Part shown: piece by piece, positions 34,234 through 46,523 of the stretch | How positions within the stretch are numbered: position 1 is the stretch's first letter | How the letters are laid out: each line of letters starts with the position of its first letter | From: Pestalotiopsis fici W106-1 | Lineage: Eukaryota; Ascomycota; Sordariomycetes; Amphisphaeriales; Sporocadaceae | Assembly (NCBI RefSeq): GCF_000516985.1 | Contig: NW_006917094.1 | Location: 2,170,001-2,234,000, forward strand | DNA: 64,000 bases | Direction: 5' to 3' | The notes under the pieces: model-generated | Seen by the model: only the letters and a program-made list of their open reading frames with translations | What the model was told of the DNA's origin: nothing | Databases searched by the model: none | Position numbers and translations under genes: made by a program

Positions 34234-35496
34234 TTAGCATGTATCACCGAAATGACTTATAGCGGCCATCTTACCTGTTCTCTCAGATGGGTGGAGTTCG
34301 TCGTACCACAAGAACGAAGCCAATGGATTCTCAGAATTGGAACAGCTTGAGCTATCCACTGTGCAAGAATGATAGTATCCAGTCACATTGGCCGGTGCTT
34401 CAAGGTAGTTCTCGGGGTCATTGCGAATGTCGAGAATCAATTGATGCACATTGAAGATGGTGACGGTAGCCTCAGGCCATCGCGACTTGATCTTTACCTC
34501 GACAGGCACGCCATAGTCGAATATGGTGTTGACATTGGTCGTGTACTCCTTCATCTTCTGTTCATATTCTGTCATGTTGTATGTCGTCTTGTCTGTCCAG
34601 TAGTGATCATCCCCGACCCCGCCGTTCTGTGGTGCTGCGTAGAGAGGGGAGTACTCCAAAGGCGCCTCGTTGAGCAGTACAAAGTGACGACCGCCGGTAC
34701 TGTATATCGTGTCGAAAACCTGCCAGATACACTCGACAAAGTCGGTGATGGTAAGACCAGACTTTTGCGAGTCCGTGAGGAAGGCATTGGTGCCAAGATC
34801 GTTTGTGCCGATCCAAAGCGCATACACGGTATTGTTAGACTCCCGGTCGGTATAGAATGTGTTTGTACCAGTGGTTTCGTTGATGTAGGCTATGTCCTCC
34901 AGGAAAGAGGGAATCTCGTCTTCCAGGACAGATGGAAACGTTCGGTTAATTCCGGCCAGATACCGTGAGAAGATCTCGTTGGAGCAAAATGCACCGCTCA
35001 CTGAATAAGTGTCAGCATCCAAGTCGACTCTGGGGCTGCTTCGATTGAGTGGGAGATGTGGCAATACTGCGCCATTTCCTCACTTTCATGAGTATCTTAC
35101 CAGCATAGTCATAATACTTTGCACCCAAAGCCTATTCCAAGAACAAGTCAGTCTCTTCCCATCAGCACCAAAACCCCTCATGAGCAGCATGGCAAAAACC
35201 AAAATGCCTGGGTTCTTTTTCTTGTGGGACATCCCCTTCTCAAACGCCTTGTGTCAACCACTGACCTGTGATACAAAGTGACCCCAAGCATAGCCACCAG
35301 TAGAGGTGAAATTACTCCCTGCTGTTGAAGTCCCCGGTGGCGGTGTGCTACCATTGTTGGCAGCGTATGCAGACAAGCGGCCCTCGTCTGTGTAACTGTC
35401 GCCAAACGAGACCAAGTTGGACACCGTGGTGAGTGATCGACGAGCACGCGATGAAGCGAAAGCACCGCTGAAAAGGAGGAATGGGAGCAACTTCAT
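34234..35496 (-). CDS. Secreted SGNH/GDSL acetylesterase, carbohydrate esterase family 16
   Basis: CE16 enzymes remove acetyl groups from xylo- and other oligosaccharides, mainly at non-reducing-end residues. Exons 35266-35496, 35101-35131 and 34234-35000 give 342 residues. The middle exon is only 31 bases and encodes ALGAKYYDYA; with the next exon it forms the family sequence YYDYAVSGAFCSN. Signal peptide about 1-15. Catalytic features: SFGDSYTDEGRL (Ser34, block I), the WIGTNDLG Asn (block III) and the DELHPS Asp/His pair (block V). Many N-glycosylation sequons fit a secreted enzyme. The family resembles the Trichoderma Aes1 acetylesterase. It pairs functionally with the GH10 xylanase 6 kb away. 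Confidence 0.92.
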
Positions 35497-37452
35497 GATC
35501 TCTTGTGCCAGTGCTGGTTTGGGAAAAGGTCCATGGAGAAGCGAAAGGACTACACCGCCAGGCCTGGCGACCGTCTACGTTATTTATGAGCTCGTCACTC
35601 CAGTTTGTTCTGCATATTCGCGCATGCCATTCAGCCGGGATTATAGAGAGGACTGCAGAAGCACTGATGTAAACGGACGGCTCCAGAGGCCATGCTATTG
35701 AGGGGTATGATGATTGAATACTTGCAGATCCCTGGACTACGTGGTATACTAGATGTGCGCAATGTCCGGCACATCGGGTACGTTCCCTCGGACAGCAGGA
35801 ATTGTCCAATCTACTTCCAGTGGGGATCACCCATGCACGGCTGCTGGTCTGGTTGGAGGAGGATCAATGAGCCGTGGAAAAAATGTTACATCTGCACGAG
35901 CAGGTTTGGGGAAACGCGGAGAAGTTGGGGATTCTACATAGTATAGTAGTAGTAGCTAAGGCGGGACGAGAGCGCACCCTAGCTTCTACCGTAGTGGTTG
36001 TGCATCCCCAGATGACCCGTCGCGAAATGGCGAGGCGAGAGCTCGTGGTGAAGACTTGGTATTATTCATAGTCGTCATAGGTAAGTAGGCTGTGCCCCCA
36101 GTCCTGAACGTTCCTTACATCCGGATGCGCCATGTCTTCAGCTAAACGTCGCTGCAATCATCCGCATATGCCTTTATGATATTCTACAATTCCCAGATAG
36201 CAGGTTCGCAACTCGATGGAAATTGGTTGGTGTAGTCAGGCAGGTGGCTTAGGTCAGAAATGATACTGGCTGTATCACCATTATTTCTGGTAGCAGGAAT
36301 GTGCAATAAGGCGGAAAGTACGAAAGGCCAGGCTCGAGGTGAGATTAATGGAATAATTCTTTTTGATTATTTGTCGTTGTCATAAGAAGTATGACTCTTT
36401 CCTTGTAACAAGGGGCTGCTGCCTGTGCGAGGTGCACCTGTCCAGTAATCTTTAGGCACCTACAGGCGCCAGCTGGACAATCGCCAGTGGCTGGCTGCCT
36501 GCAAGCTGGAGCCTGCCCTGCCTTGAGGGCGGGCGCGCCGCCAGAGATCCACACACCGCCCAGGATTAATGCCGGCAGAATTATGGGCCCCACCAGAGTT
36601 TCTATTATAAAACCAGCTCACCTGCACCCAAACCTCTCTTGATTTTGATCCTTTTCTCTCCATCTTAGTGCACGGGCGTTACGCATGTCAGTGAGGATTC
36701 GTCCGAGACTGCGTTTTTGCTAGTTGAAAACTATAACTATGACCACTCCTATTCGGCCTCTGGCTGGGTAGGGAATTTTTGGCAACCCATTACATCTTGT
36801 AAAGAGATTATTCTTTGTCTTTCATCACTCTCGCTCCCTTGCGGACCGAAGCGAAGAAGGAAGTAGCAAATTTTGGAGCCTGCCATTGCTGAATCAAATG
36901 GCGTGGTTCGAGGAACGCGTCGGGATGGTTCGCGGTGTTGTCACGCTGGCCAAGGTGCAAACGCCAACACGCCAACACAGTTCGCGCACCCGTGTTCTCG
37001 CAGAAGCACGTACATCTACATTATTTGCTGCAGCCGTTTGACATCTCTAATCCGCTCAGCCAGATTTTGGCATGTCGTTAAGTCGACTGATCAATAATTG
37101 TGGCTGACATGCTTGGTCGCTGTACGATTTCAAGGTGTCAAGTAGGTGGCCATCAACGTTCGCTTTGGTTATTAAAGCTTGGCGCTGTTTATGGCCTGGG
37201 CATCATTCCAATGTAAATATGCAGGAGAGGCAACAGCAGTGACTGCGCTTGGCAAAACACAAAAATTGAGCTTGGTTCTATCCACACAATATTGAATGAG
37301 GCAGATTGATACGTTCGGAATAAGAAGCATTATTATGAAATCGCAAGGTGATGGATTGACGTATGTACCTTCAAGTCTGTCGACAGGTCCAAATTTTGGA
37401 AAGCACGTCATAAAATACACCACGGAAGTAGTCGTCGCCATCGGAACTGATT
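35497..37452. other. 2 kb spacer, CE16 promoter and TF 3' flank
   Basis: No gene seen. A GC-rich island (about 36440-36560) and a TATAAA-like box (36604-36612) stand out from the AT-rich surroundings; no ORF follows them convincingly. Confidence 0.5.
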
Positions 37453-39715
37453 TTAGACCTTGTCGCCCAACAGGTCGGGTATCTGAAAGTGCTCAGCACA
37501 ATCGGCATTCTCAAAACTATCACTGAAACTGCCCGACTGCAAAAAGTCGTCAGAAAACAGGTTGGGGATATCATAAGCCGCCGTCTTGCCAACCACATCA
37601 CCAATTTCGTACGGCTGGAAATCCAAATTCGTACTAATGTGGCCCAACATCTGTCCGTCGGGCGCCGTATCGTCTGCTGTGGTCAAGTTGTCGACCTGCT
37701 CGAGAAATTGTGACAAGTTCGCTGCCCCAGTCTCCGCGACGATGCTGACTTTGGCCAACGATTTCAGACGAAGTAGACCACCGTGTGCTGCCCGAAGACA
37801 ACAGTCCCTGCTCACGTCCCTCCGCTTGCCGAAACTCGATTCATATACAGAGGCTCTGTCCAATCCGTCGATGAAACCTCTGCTCTCCGCACTCTGAGCC
37901 CCTTGTATACATAGACAAGACAAAAGCACAGAGGCCTCGAATATGGGGACAATGACGGCAATTGATCGTCTTTGTAATGGTTCCAGCATGTTATAGAGCG
38001 TCGAAATTGCCTGGAGCATGTCCAGCGCTGCGCGGGCGAGCACTCGACGTTGCGTCTCAATGAGCACCTGCTTGTATGCAGGCAAGCGCCCTAAATCTTC
38101 TGGATGCAGAAGAAGGAGTGGTCGGAAATTTTGACAAATGGACTCGTACACCGTGGTTCGAAATAATTGTCGCTGCAATGGCAACCACCGCATTTGCTCA
38201 TCCCATTGTCGATCAGGGGCATCCAAGGCAAACGTGGCCGGGACGTTGCTAAGAAACTCTTTTTGAAAGACTTCTAGTCTTTCCTCGGCTACAAGTGGCT
38301 CGTAAACTTCATCGGATGACGACTTGCATCTGTGCCGTTTCCAGAATGCGCCTAGATGAAGTTGAAGAATACGCTCCGTGAACAGATCTGGAACGCCAAA
38401 GTCCTGCTGATCCGCGCCTGGAGTCAGACTCATCCTTGGTATCTCGCTTCCACGGGGCGTTTGTGCCAGCAGTGGCTCTCGGTCCATCTCTCGAGACAGG
38501 ATGCTGTTGTGTATTAGTTGGAATGATGTACTGAGCCGACAGAGTCTTCGAGACGAAAGTGCTTACCCATCCCAGATGTAGAGATTACAATATACCCTCC
38601 GCCGCATTTCCCATTCAATTTCGTCCATGCCAGGCTCTGTTGAGGTTTGTGATACTTGGTGATATCCAAGTTCATGTGTCATTCGCACGGCACGGTCGAG
38701 CAATGCCCAAGATTCGGTCATTTTCCCTTCACAAGACATGCTCAGCCCAGTGAAGCACATTCTCTGAACACGAAGCAGAGAACCTCGTGGGCTGATTGAG
38801 GCTGCTAGTATGGCGAGTCGGTCGCCCACCTGGATGCATGTGTCTCTGACCAAATCGAAAGATGTATGGCAGACTGATTCCTTTGATTTGTAGTGAGATG
38901 GCATGAACTGACTGGCTAGAGCAGCCACACTCAAGATAAGGGCAGCGAATTCCAAGTCGGCAACGCTGGGGCTGGCGTTCGGATATCTGAGATCCGCCGC
39001 CCTGACCCACCAACGTTGGTACTGAGCCAGGAAGCTAGGAGGGTATATAAGCTGGCTCGTCCAGTTCACCTCGGCAATGAAGAATTGTATCAAGATATCA
39101 AGTATCTCGCGAGTCGGCATTTGTTCTATTGCGTCATTGAAGATACCTGTTTTATCGGATGGTATCGTTGTGTCACTTTTGCTTGGGTGATACTGAAAAG
39201 GAGGTTTGGTCTATGCTTGTGGTGAGCATCTAGGAAAGGCTACAGCTGGGGATCGTGTGATTAAATCTAGGTAGACCAACTCACTAGGTTTTGAATCAGT
39301 CCCATGGCATTGGTTCTGCTGTTTTCAGGATAGCCGTAAGTATCTGCAAGTGATACCGGCAGTGTCTCCAACGTGCTCGGTAAGATTGTATTGGCATTGG
39401 ACTTTGGGGCTATCGAGAATTCCCCTTGTAAACCAGAGACGCTTCCACATGGTGTTGATGCGATGATATCTTTAGCTTCATGCATAGCATGGGACTGGTA
39501 GGTACATTTCTCAGGCTTCCGGCGCCGTGTGCAATGATTACACGGGTATTGCCGGTTGCACTGAATGACAAGACCATGATGTCAGCATATCTCTCAAATA
39601 CAAACCGACTCTGATGTGACTGGCATCGTTTTCATACCTTTTGCTTGTTGGAATAGCATGGCAGGCATGAGTTTACGGCCCGTTTCCGTTTATGTTTGGT
39701 AACTTTGGCCATCAT
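37453..39715 (-). CDS. Zn2Cys6 fungal transcription factor
   Basis: Exons 39638-39715, 39285-39560, 38567-39192 and 37453-38503 give 676 residues. The zinc cluster is split by the first intron: CLPCYSNKQK in exon 1 joins CNRQYPCNHC in exon 2, then TRRRKPEKC, giving C-x2-C-x6-C-x5-C-x2-C-x8-C. Basic residues precede it (KHKRKR). The middle-homology region follows (DILIQFFIAEVNWTSQLIYP, then RAVRMTHELGYH, RRRVYCNLYIWDG), typical of the Fungal_trans family. Exon 3 could start at 39192 (after CTTTTCAG, preferred) or 39210, a 6-residue in-frame difference. The start is 39715 or 39712. The target is unknown; it is divergent from the SDR gene and close to the CAZyme genes. Confidence 0.88.
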
Positions 39716-40493
39716 GATAATCGCTATTTTAGGCCCCTCAAAATTCAAGGCCTCAGTGTAAGTATTAATGTCGTTACACAATAAATCGCAATAAGATTTC
39801 AGATGCAATCTTCGGCTTTTACACCAAGAGTTGAGATGTGAGGTGTCCCTCTTTGACTGTCCGCGGATCTAACGGACTCGGCACGACTGCGCCGCAAGCC
39901 ACCTCGACACGCATCGCATGATTGGGTACTGGTCGCAGGTGAGGCTGGGTAGTTGGTCAGTCATGTCGCAAGGATCATTGGTAGTAGGCAACAATTTGAG
40001 TGATCTGAATATTCATCTTGGCCGTCAGTTTCTCGCACAACCTCATCAACAGACTCGCCATTGGATTAAATTTATAGGCTGCTTGAATTTCCTGCCTGCA
40101 AACGTATTCCGGAATGTATCACTGCATCAAAGCACTGGCGTTACCCGAATATGAATGGTTCAAGTTCCTAGCAATACGAAGCTGGCATGATGCGGTTGTT
40201 AGAGCCGAAATTCATCGGCTGGCTGAACATGTGTCATCCTATACATCGGCCGAAAGCCGCCAACTTGCGGATATAAACCAGTGCTCTATAATTCTATATT
40301 CCATTCTTGCAAAATAGACGCAACACCATTTATCTTCTCGATGAAATTTTTGATTTGGAAGAATTTAATAAGATCTTTCCATAAGCAATCAGCTCTTAAA
40401 GATTGAACCAATACTTTAGCACGCGGAGGACGCCACGCATACTAACGTCTCAAGCACCTACGGATCTTCGAATCCAAGATTGGCGTGAAAAAA
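39716..40493. promoter_or_regulatory. Shared divergent promoter of the Zn2Cys6 factor and the SDR gene
   Basis: 778 bp. Contains CCGCGG (39861-39866) followed by CGG at 39873-39875 and 39879-39881; CGG triplets are the half-sites of Zn2Cys6 factors, so auto- and co-regulation is possible. Confidence 0.45.
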
Positions 40494-41629
40494 ATGGGGA
40501 CGTACCCGGGATTCTTTTACCGTCAACTGACATTCAAACCAAAGCCTCTTGATAAGAGCGTGAGACTTGATGGAAAAACAGCCATCATCACCGGCGCCAA
40601 CGCGGGACTCGGCCTTGAGGCGGCAAAAGAGATGGCTGCCCACGGCCTGACTCGACTCATTCTCGCCGTCAGAAGTCTCAACAAGGGCACTGCCGCTCGC
40701 GAGGAGATACTTGCTCAGACGCCCACGATCAATGTTCTCGTGTGGACCTTGGACCACGAATCTTTTGCTAGCATTGATGATTTCGGAAAACGTGTCACAG
40801 AGCTCGATCGGCTCGATATCGTCATCCTCAATGTTGGCGTCAAGAACGTGGACTATGTCCAGTCCAAGACTGGGCATGAGTCTCATGTTCAGGTATGTCG
40901 AAAATATTTCAAATCAGGATCGTGCTTGTGAAGGATAATCTCGTAACTCACCACGACAGGTCAATCATCTTGGCACAGCACTCGTATCTCTGCACATGCT
41001 TGAACCTCTCCATCGAACAGCTGAGGCCACTGGTATTTCAGGCCGACTGACTATCGTCTCGTCAGAGAACCACTTCTGGGCCAAGTTCCGAGAGCTACGG
41101 GCGCAAAATGCACTGGAGGAATTGGATACGAGCCGCGCCTGTTTTAAGGGTCTCGACAAGCTCAACATTGAACGCTACAGCACCAGCAAGCTGCTCAACG
41201 TCTTGTGGATGCGGCAGCTAAGCGCCAGGTCGGCGGCACTTGGCCTGCACGTCACCATCAATACGGTGAACCCTGGTTTCTGCGCGAGCTCATTGCACAG
41301 GTCTGATGCCTCGGCCAGCATGGCAGTCAATTTGTTTGCTTGGACGGCGATGCAGGGCGGACATTGCCTGGTGGATGCTGCAACTCGCCACGAGAATCAG
41401 CATGGCGTCTACATTAGTGAACAAACCGTGAAGAGGTGAGTTGGGTTGTTTTTTTCAAACTCATTTCTCTAATGGGGATGCAATTCGACTAACCAGTCGC
41501 TGAAGCCCCTCGGCATTTGTGCTATCTTCTGCGGGTGCCGAGGCGCAGATCAAGATATGGAGGGAGACGATGGAGCTGTTGCGGAACGAGGCCCCTCTAG
41601 TTCCTCTCATGGACAAGCTTCAGCAATAA
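40494..41629 (+). CDS. Short-chain dehydrogenase/reductase
   Basis: NAD(P)-dependent oxidoreductase of the classical SDR superfamily. Exons 40494-40892, 40960-41435 and 41506-41629 give 332 residues. Cofactor motif TGANAGLG (TGxxxGxG) near residue 33, the ILNVG block (NAG-like), VSSENH (catalytic Ser region) and ERYSTSKLLN (YxxxK). The tail SPSAFVLSSAGAEAQIKIWRETMELL is the usual ending of fungal retinol-dehydrogenase-like SDRs. The acceptor at 41505 was chosen because the nearer CAG gives a stop. An upstream GTG is in frame, but ATG 40494 is the first standard start. The substrate cannot be told. It shares a promoter region with a Zn2Cys6 factor. Confidence 0.92.
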
Positions 41630-43282
41630 TGCTTGGTTCATTGACCTTGGAACAGGAATGGGGGAGGCATCACGCAACATAGCGTAGGAGATACATGGCA
41701 GTATATTCCGCGGACAAACAACAAGAAGTATGATTAACTTGAGGCTGGCTTCAGCCTCTCTCGGGTAGATTTCTACAAAGTGTCAGCCTCTTATCAGTAT
41801 AATGTTATAATTTGGTCACGTACGGCAAAGTGTAGGGTTTGGGGGCGTTTTCTATACCCCAATGAATGCCCATGTCCATCCACAGATTGGATCTCCGGCT
41901 GGCCGATATTATATATCCCCGCCCCGCGATTACGGAATCTAAATTCCAAAGTGATGCGAATCTATGGAAAAACAAGTGGAAAGATTGCACGTGGGAAAAG
42001 TCTAAGACAGAACCTTATCACTGTAACCTCGAAACTAAGGTTCATCGTCGCTACCCAAGCAAGATTGACTCTCAGGCACAATGAGTGGCACACTCCGCGA
42101 AACGATCCCATTTAAGGGTTAGCAAGGTTAGCTCTTGGCATTGAAACTGTAGCAAATGATAACGCATGCGATGTGCATCTTTTGATATCTTTCCCGTATA
42201 ACCTAGGAGCCAAGGCATAGCTGTATATGCTTTTGGCTGCTGCAAGTTTGGACATTGTTGAGCTCCTTTTTATCAGCGAGTGGAAGCATTGGCTTCTGGC
42301 TGCAATCGGATGATTTACAGTTGAGCCCTGCCATTGCATTTATGATCGTTGTGCCGCAGGTTTGGGTCGGGTATTCGTTATCTAAAAGGCTTCTTCTAAT
42401 AAGCCACCCTCACGCCATCGAGAATAATGTACCGCTTCTTTCTATACTACCCAACCACATATATGGCATCAGCAGAATATAATGAGGCTTGATTGAAGCG
42501 GATAAACTTGCTCTCTCATTTATTTTTGAAATGTTCTTTTTGGGCTGGACATTGAACTGCAACTTTCGCTGTCACAAAAACGGAGATCCCCACATGCATA
42601 CGTGCACTGCACCCAACCAACCAAAGCCCATGTACGAAGGTTACAATGGTTGGATCTACATACCCAGTCCCAAGGTCGCCCGCCACAACCTTAAAAATGG
42701 AGGGGTCCTCGTAATGATTGCAACCCGCCCAGAAAAAAAATGCAGGTGCGCCGTGTAACGCAAGCGGCTCAGATCGTATCAGATCTCTCTGCTAATTGAA
42801 TCTTCTTCGGCCTCCGAGCCAAAGAATAGGGAGAAAAGCAATCACCGATTGATAACCAAGAAAACAAAATGTGGTGGTACAGCGTCGCGTCGTATTACGC
42901 ATGGCCGCATGGTGCGAGTGATCCACCAGCGTGCTGCTGGACCAGAGGGAAAACGGAGGTTGGGTCCCTCTAGCAGACCCTCTCGCTACCCTCCATCTCC
43001 CCCCTCCCAACCTCCCGACAAACCGTCGTATTTCATAATTCCGAACAACCACAGCTCAAAGGACCCTCGTCTGATTGCTCCCTGCTTTTCAACCAAAATC
43101 TTGTAGATCTCTTGTCTTCTCTCAATTGACTCCATAATTAGTTTTTTCACATTGTGTGTGCATTCGACCTAGTACACAATCGCTGCTACTCTTCACATTG
43201 CAGCAGCACGCACCCACATCTTCAAACCCATCCAAAGCGGGACCGGCAGCATAGTCTATACACTACCTAGCCAGCAACCGCC
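41630..43282. other. 1.65 kb spacer
   Basis: No supported gene; a long CT/CA-rich leader (about 43010-43280) precedes the next ATG. Confidence 0.5.
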
Positions 43283-44401
43283 ATGAACGTGACCGCTCAG
43301 TATCCCGTCGCAGTGCACTCGCCCACCAAGGCTCGTGGCCCTCGTGACCTGGAGGATGTGCCGTTCCGGAACAAGCAGGCCCGGTTCGACAACCATGATG
43401 AATTCTATTCATTCCTGGACAACAACAGAGGCCCCGGCGGCATGACGGCCGGCGTGGCCACGCAGATCCAGATCCCACCACAGTCGCAACGCAGCGTGCA
43501 GACCCAGGACCAGAACAGTCCCGGCGGCGACCAGAGCAGGCCGCCTGTCACAAACAGCTTTGTGCCTCAGCGGACGTCCAGCGGCAGGTCTCGTCCGCCT
43601 TCCTACTCTGGCAGCCGTTCCGAGGAGATGCTCGTAGACAGGCGAGCAGAGAACGGCGCTGGCGGCGGCGGCGGCGGTGGTCCGCAAAAGAACGGAGACG
43701 GCGGTAACCCCCACAAGGTCCAGCGTCAGAATGGCCGTCGCAACGGCGGTGGACGGCCCACCACAGCTGCTGGAGGCCAGCAACCCAACGGCAACAAGAA
43801 CTCGCCGCCTAGAAACGGAGCAGCCTCACCACAGCACCACAGAAACTCGGCCGATGCCGGCATAGGTGGTGCAGGACGCCCCCTGTCCTCGGGCTCGCTC
43901 AGCAACCAGGCAGCCGGAGCGGCCATTGAGCGGCTCAAGAGCCCGAGCGTCATGAGCTGCGTGCTGCAGCCCCTCGACAACAAGGTCAAGGAGTACCAAG
44001 GCCTGATGCACCAGGAGCAGGACGAGATGACGCGGCTCGACGAGGAGATCCGCGCGCTGCAGGAGCGCCGCTCCCGCGCCGAGATGCGCTACCTCGACGC
44101 CAAGAGCAAGCACGACGACTACCTGCGCCAGCACCAGGACGTGGAGCGCGCCCTGCGCGGCGAGCCGCCTCTGCAGCGGGACCTGGCCTCGGCTCAGCAG
44201 AGGCCATTGCCGCAGTCGCAGCAGTCGCATCACCAGACTCGACCCGTCAGCATCCGTGACGAGGAAGAGGAGTTTGAGGAGGATGAATACGAGCCCGAGC
44301 CTGTCCACCGCCAGATGAACTCACAGCAGTCATTTGGTCGGTCATCCCAAAAGGGAGGTTTTGGCGCTCGTTTTCGAAACAGCATCTTCGGCAGTCGTTG
44401 A
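43283..44401 (+). CDS. Disordered coiled-coil protein, uncharacterised
   Basis: Single-exon 372-residue protein that I do not recognise. A short conserved-looking N-terminus (LEDVPFRNKQARFDNHDEF) is followed by a long Gly/Pro/Ser/Asn/Gln/Arg-rich disordered region (about 50-215) with a glycine run at about 128-134. Residues about 215-295 form a predicted coiled coil (VKEYQGLMHQEQDEMTRLDE... EEIRALQERRSRAEMRYLDAK). An acidic patch (EEEEFEEDEYEPE) and a Gly/Arg/Phe tail follow. No signal peptide or membrane segment. The composition is compatible with a scaffold, RNP or septal-pore-associated protein; none of these is shown. A long CT-rich leader suggests active transcription. Confidence 0.8.
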   Translation: MNVTAQYPVAVHSPTKARGPRDLEDVPFRNKQARFDNHDEFYSFLDNNRGPGGMTAGVATQIQIPPQSQRSVQTQDQNSPGGDQSRPPVTNSFVPQRTSSGRSRPPSYSGSRSEEMLVDRRAENGAGGGGGGGPQKNGDGGNPHKVQRQNGRRNGGGRPTTAAGGQQPNGNKNSPPRNGAASPQHHRNSADAGIGGAGRPLSSGSLSNQAAGAAIERLKSPSVMSCVLQPLDNKVKEYQGLMHQEQDEMTRLDEEIRALQERRSRAEMRYLDAKSKHDDYLRQHQDVERALRGEPPLQRDLASAQQRPLPQSQQSHHQTRPVSIRDEEEEFEEDEYEPEPVHRQMNSQQSFGRSSQKGGFGARFRNSIFGSR

Positions 44402-45179
44402 AATCGGCGGACTAGTACTGCAATTTCCTCCTTGATGGGAAACATGTATTTGGTATTTATTTTGGGTTTACGATGGTTCTTTTCCCCTTTCTTCTCTTTT
44501 AATTGACGATGTTACGGAGATGATCTACACGGCTTACATAGACTAATCAATCACTGGGAAGGCAAAGGAACCAGTCTAGCAGCATTTGGAGGGAACAAGT
44601 TTGGCAAAGCTTGCGGTGCATATATCTAATGAGAAAAATGACAAGTAGATGCCATGACGCACCATTAATGACTGATAGACGTTGCACGTTCTTCTATCAC
44701 ATCACTCGACCTGAATTGCTAAGTGATATGAGGTCTGGTGGCTACCTCTAACGTCATCTCACTAGAGAGATGTTGGCATGCCCAAAAGCAGCAACTGCAT
44801 GACACCATTGTTTCCTACGGCGAACAATGGCCTGGATGGAAATGTTACATACATCAACAGATCTGGGGATATTTAATTGCTAATGCCACTATTTGTCCTC
44901 GTCACTTCACGCTAAGGGCTCTTTATGAAGATGAGGTTCTAATTCCTTCTAAGCTTCTTTGCCGAACACGTATTGATCATTCTCTAATGTACTGGTGCCT
45001 ATATGGCTCTGCAGTCCTGACTCTAGGCCTGACATGTGTTTCTTCCTAGCACATTTCTTTACCATTCCATCTCATACAGTGGAAGCACAAATTGAAGGAC
45101 TTTTCCATCCATAACACAAAACCCTGACATGTGCAAGTTTGAAGCCTAGGCGGCGAGTGGAGAAGATTGTTGGTGCCTT
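44402..45179. other. Convergent spacer
   Basis: 0.78 kb. An ORF at 44738-45049 has no supporting features. Confidence 0.5.
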
Positions 45180-46523
45180 TTAGTTCTCAGCAGAGATATC
45201 TTGAATGCTCTGCTTGCTGTCTTCTTCTTCTTCTTCGAGATGTGCGATACTGTCTTTTTCTTTGGTACTAACCATACCGGAATGATGAAACTGACTTGTG
45301 TTGGTGGAACCACCTTCAGGATGATGAATACTGGCTTCGACATTTCCATGGTTGATGGGAACACCTTCAAATCCTCCGGCCCATGAATGGCCGACGCCAC
45401 GACCTTCGGATAGACCGTGGGTGTTGGCGGCGAAAGAGTTGCAGACCTCTGAAGTGACACTCGTGATTCTTTGTATGCCGGAAAGGACTTGCTCAAGTTT
45501 GTAAACCTGGCGTGCGTATGCGGCCTCGGGATCATGTGTACGTGACGAGCTTTCGTAAAAGATCTTCATCTGGGATTCCATGCTTGCTACGCGAGCTTCC
45601 TGCTCACGGGAGGCACTCCTGATAAGAACAACGTCGTTTGCCAGACTGTGGATAGCCCCAGCGAGCTGCTGCATATACTGTTCCTGTCTCTGAACGGTAG
45701 CCTGCAAACTAGCTATGACAGCAGAATCAGCCATGTTGCTGGTTTGATTTATCTGCTGAACGCAATCGTGTGTGCAGAGATGCTGGGCCGAACGATTGTC
45801 CTGCCCTAGTGCCTCGGTCTGGGCTTGCTGCTCACGCTGTTGCGGAAGGTAGACATTGTGGAAGATTAGCTGCCCTTCTACATTTGGTACAGACTGACCG
45901 CCGTATGAGTCGGCTGAAACAGAACGGATTTCACCAGGTCGGGCGGCTGTGAAAGAAGCAGAATGCATCGGGTCGACTGGCTGTGTGTGCTGTTGGGGCT
46001 CTTGAGCGAAGCTATTGTCAAGGTCCTGCATCGAACCGGGAACGGGGCTGGATGTAGAAGGAGTGTCGTTGACCACGTCAGTTGCATTTAGCTTCAAGAA
46101 TCGCTCAATCTTGGAATCCTTATCTAGTCCCCTGCGCCTTCTGCCACTTCTAGTCAGTTTACAAGAGCTTGAGAATTTCCGAGCAAGCAAGTACTTGGGT
46201 GGGGGCAGCTACAAGTATGCCGATGGAATGTTTGAAGAGGCAGAATGGATTTGATGAGTGACATTGGAAACTTACCGGCGCTCCATGACCTCCTTTTCGG
46301 CCTGCTGTAGCATCTTCTCGCGCACTTCCTTGGGTGCGTCCTTGTAATCCTGTTGGTTGGTAATTATTGTCCAGGCACGAGCGATGGCCTTGGTGTCGGA
46401 AGCATTTGCTTGCTCCATCTCTCGAGTGTAGGGGTCAAGTTTAGCCTTTCGAGCACGAGCTCTCACTGTGTTGGGATTGGTTGAATACTCCTCTGGCTTC
46501 TTCCTTCTAGTTGATAAGAGCAT
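45180..46523 (-). CDS. Uncharacterised protein with basic N-terminus and coiled coil
   Basis: Exons 46276-46523 and 45180-46149 (intron 46150-46275) give 405 residues. The N-terminal ~110 residues are highly basic and helical (STRRKKPEEYS, VRARARKAK, then KEVMERRSGRRRRGLDKDSK across the splice), plausible as a nuclear/DNA-binding region; a distant HMG-like pattern (IARAW...YKDAPKEVREKMLQQAEKE) is only suggestive. A low-complexity Gln/Ser/Pro stretch follows, then a coiled coil at about 235-310 (IASLQATVQRQEQYMQQL, EQEARVASMESQMK) and an acidic C-terminus. This layout resembles fungal regulatory proteins, but I do not recognise the family. An in-frame upstream TTG is not used; ATG 46523 is chosen. 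Confidence 0.72.
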
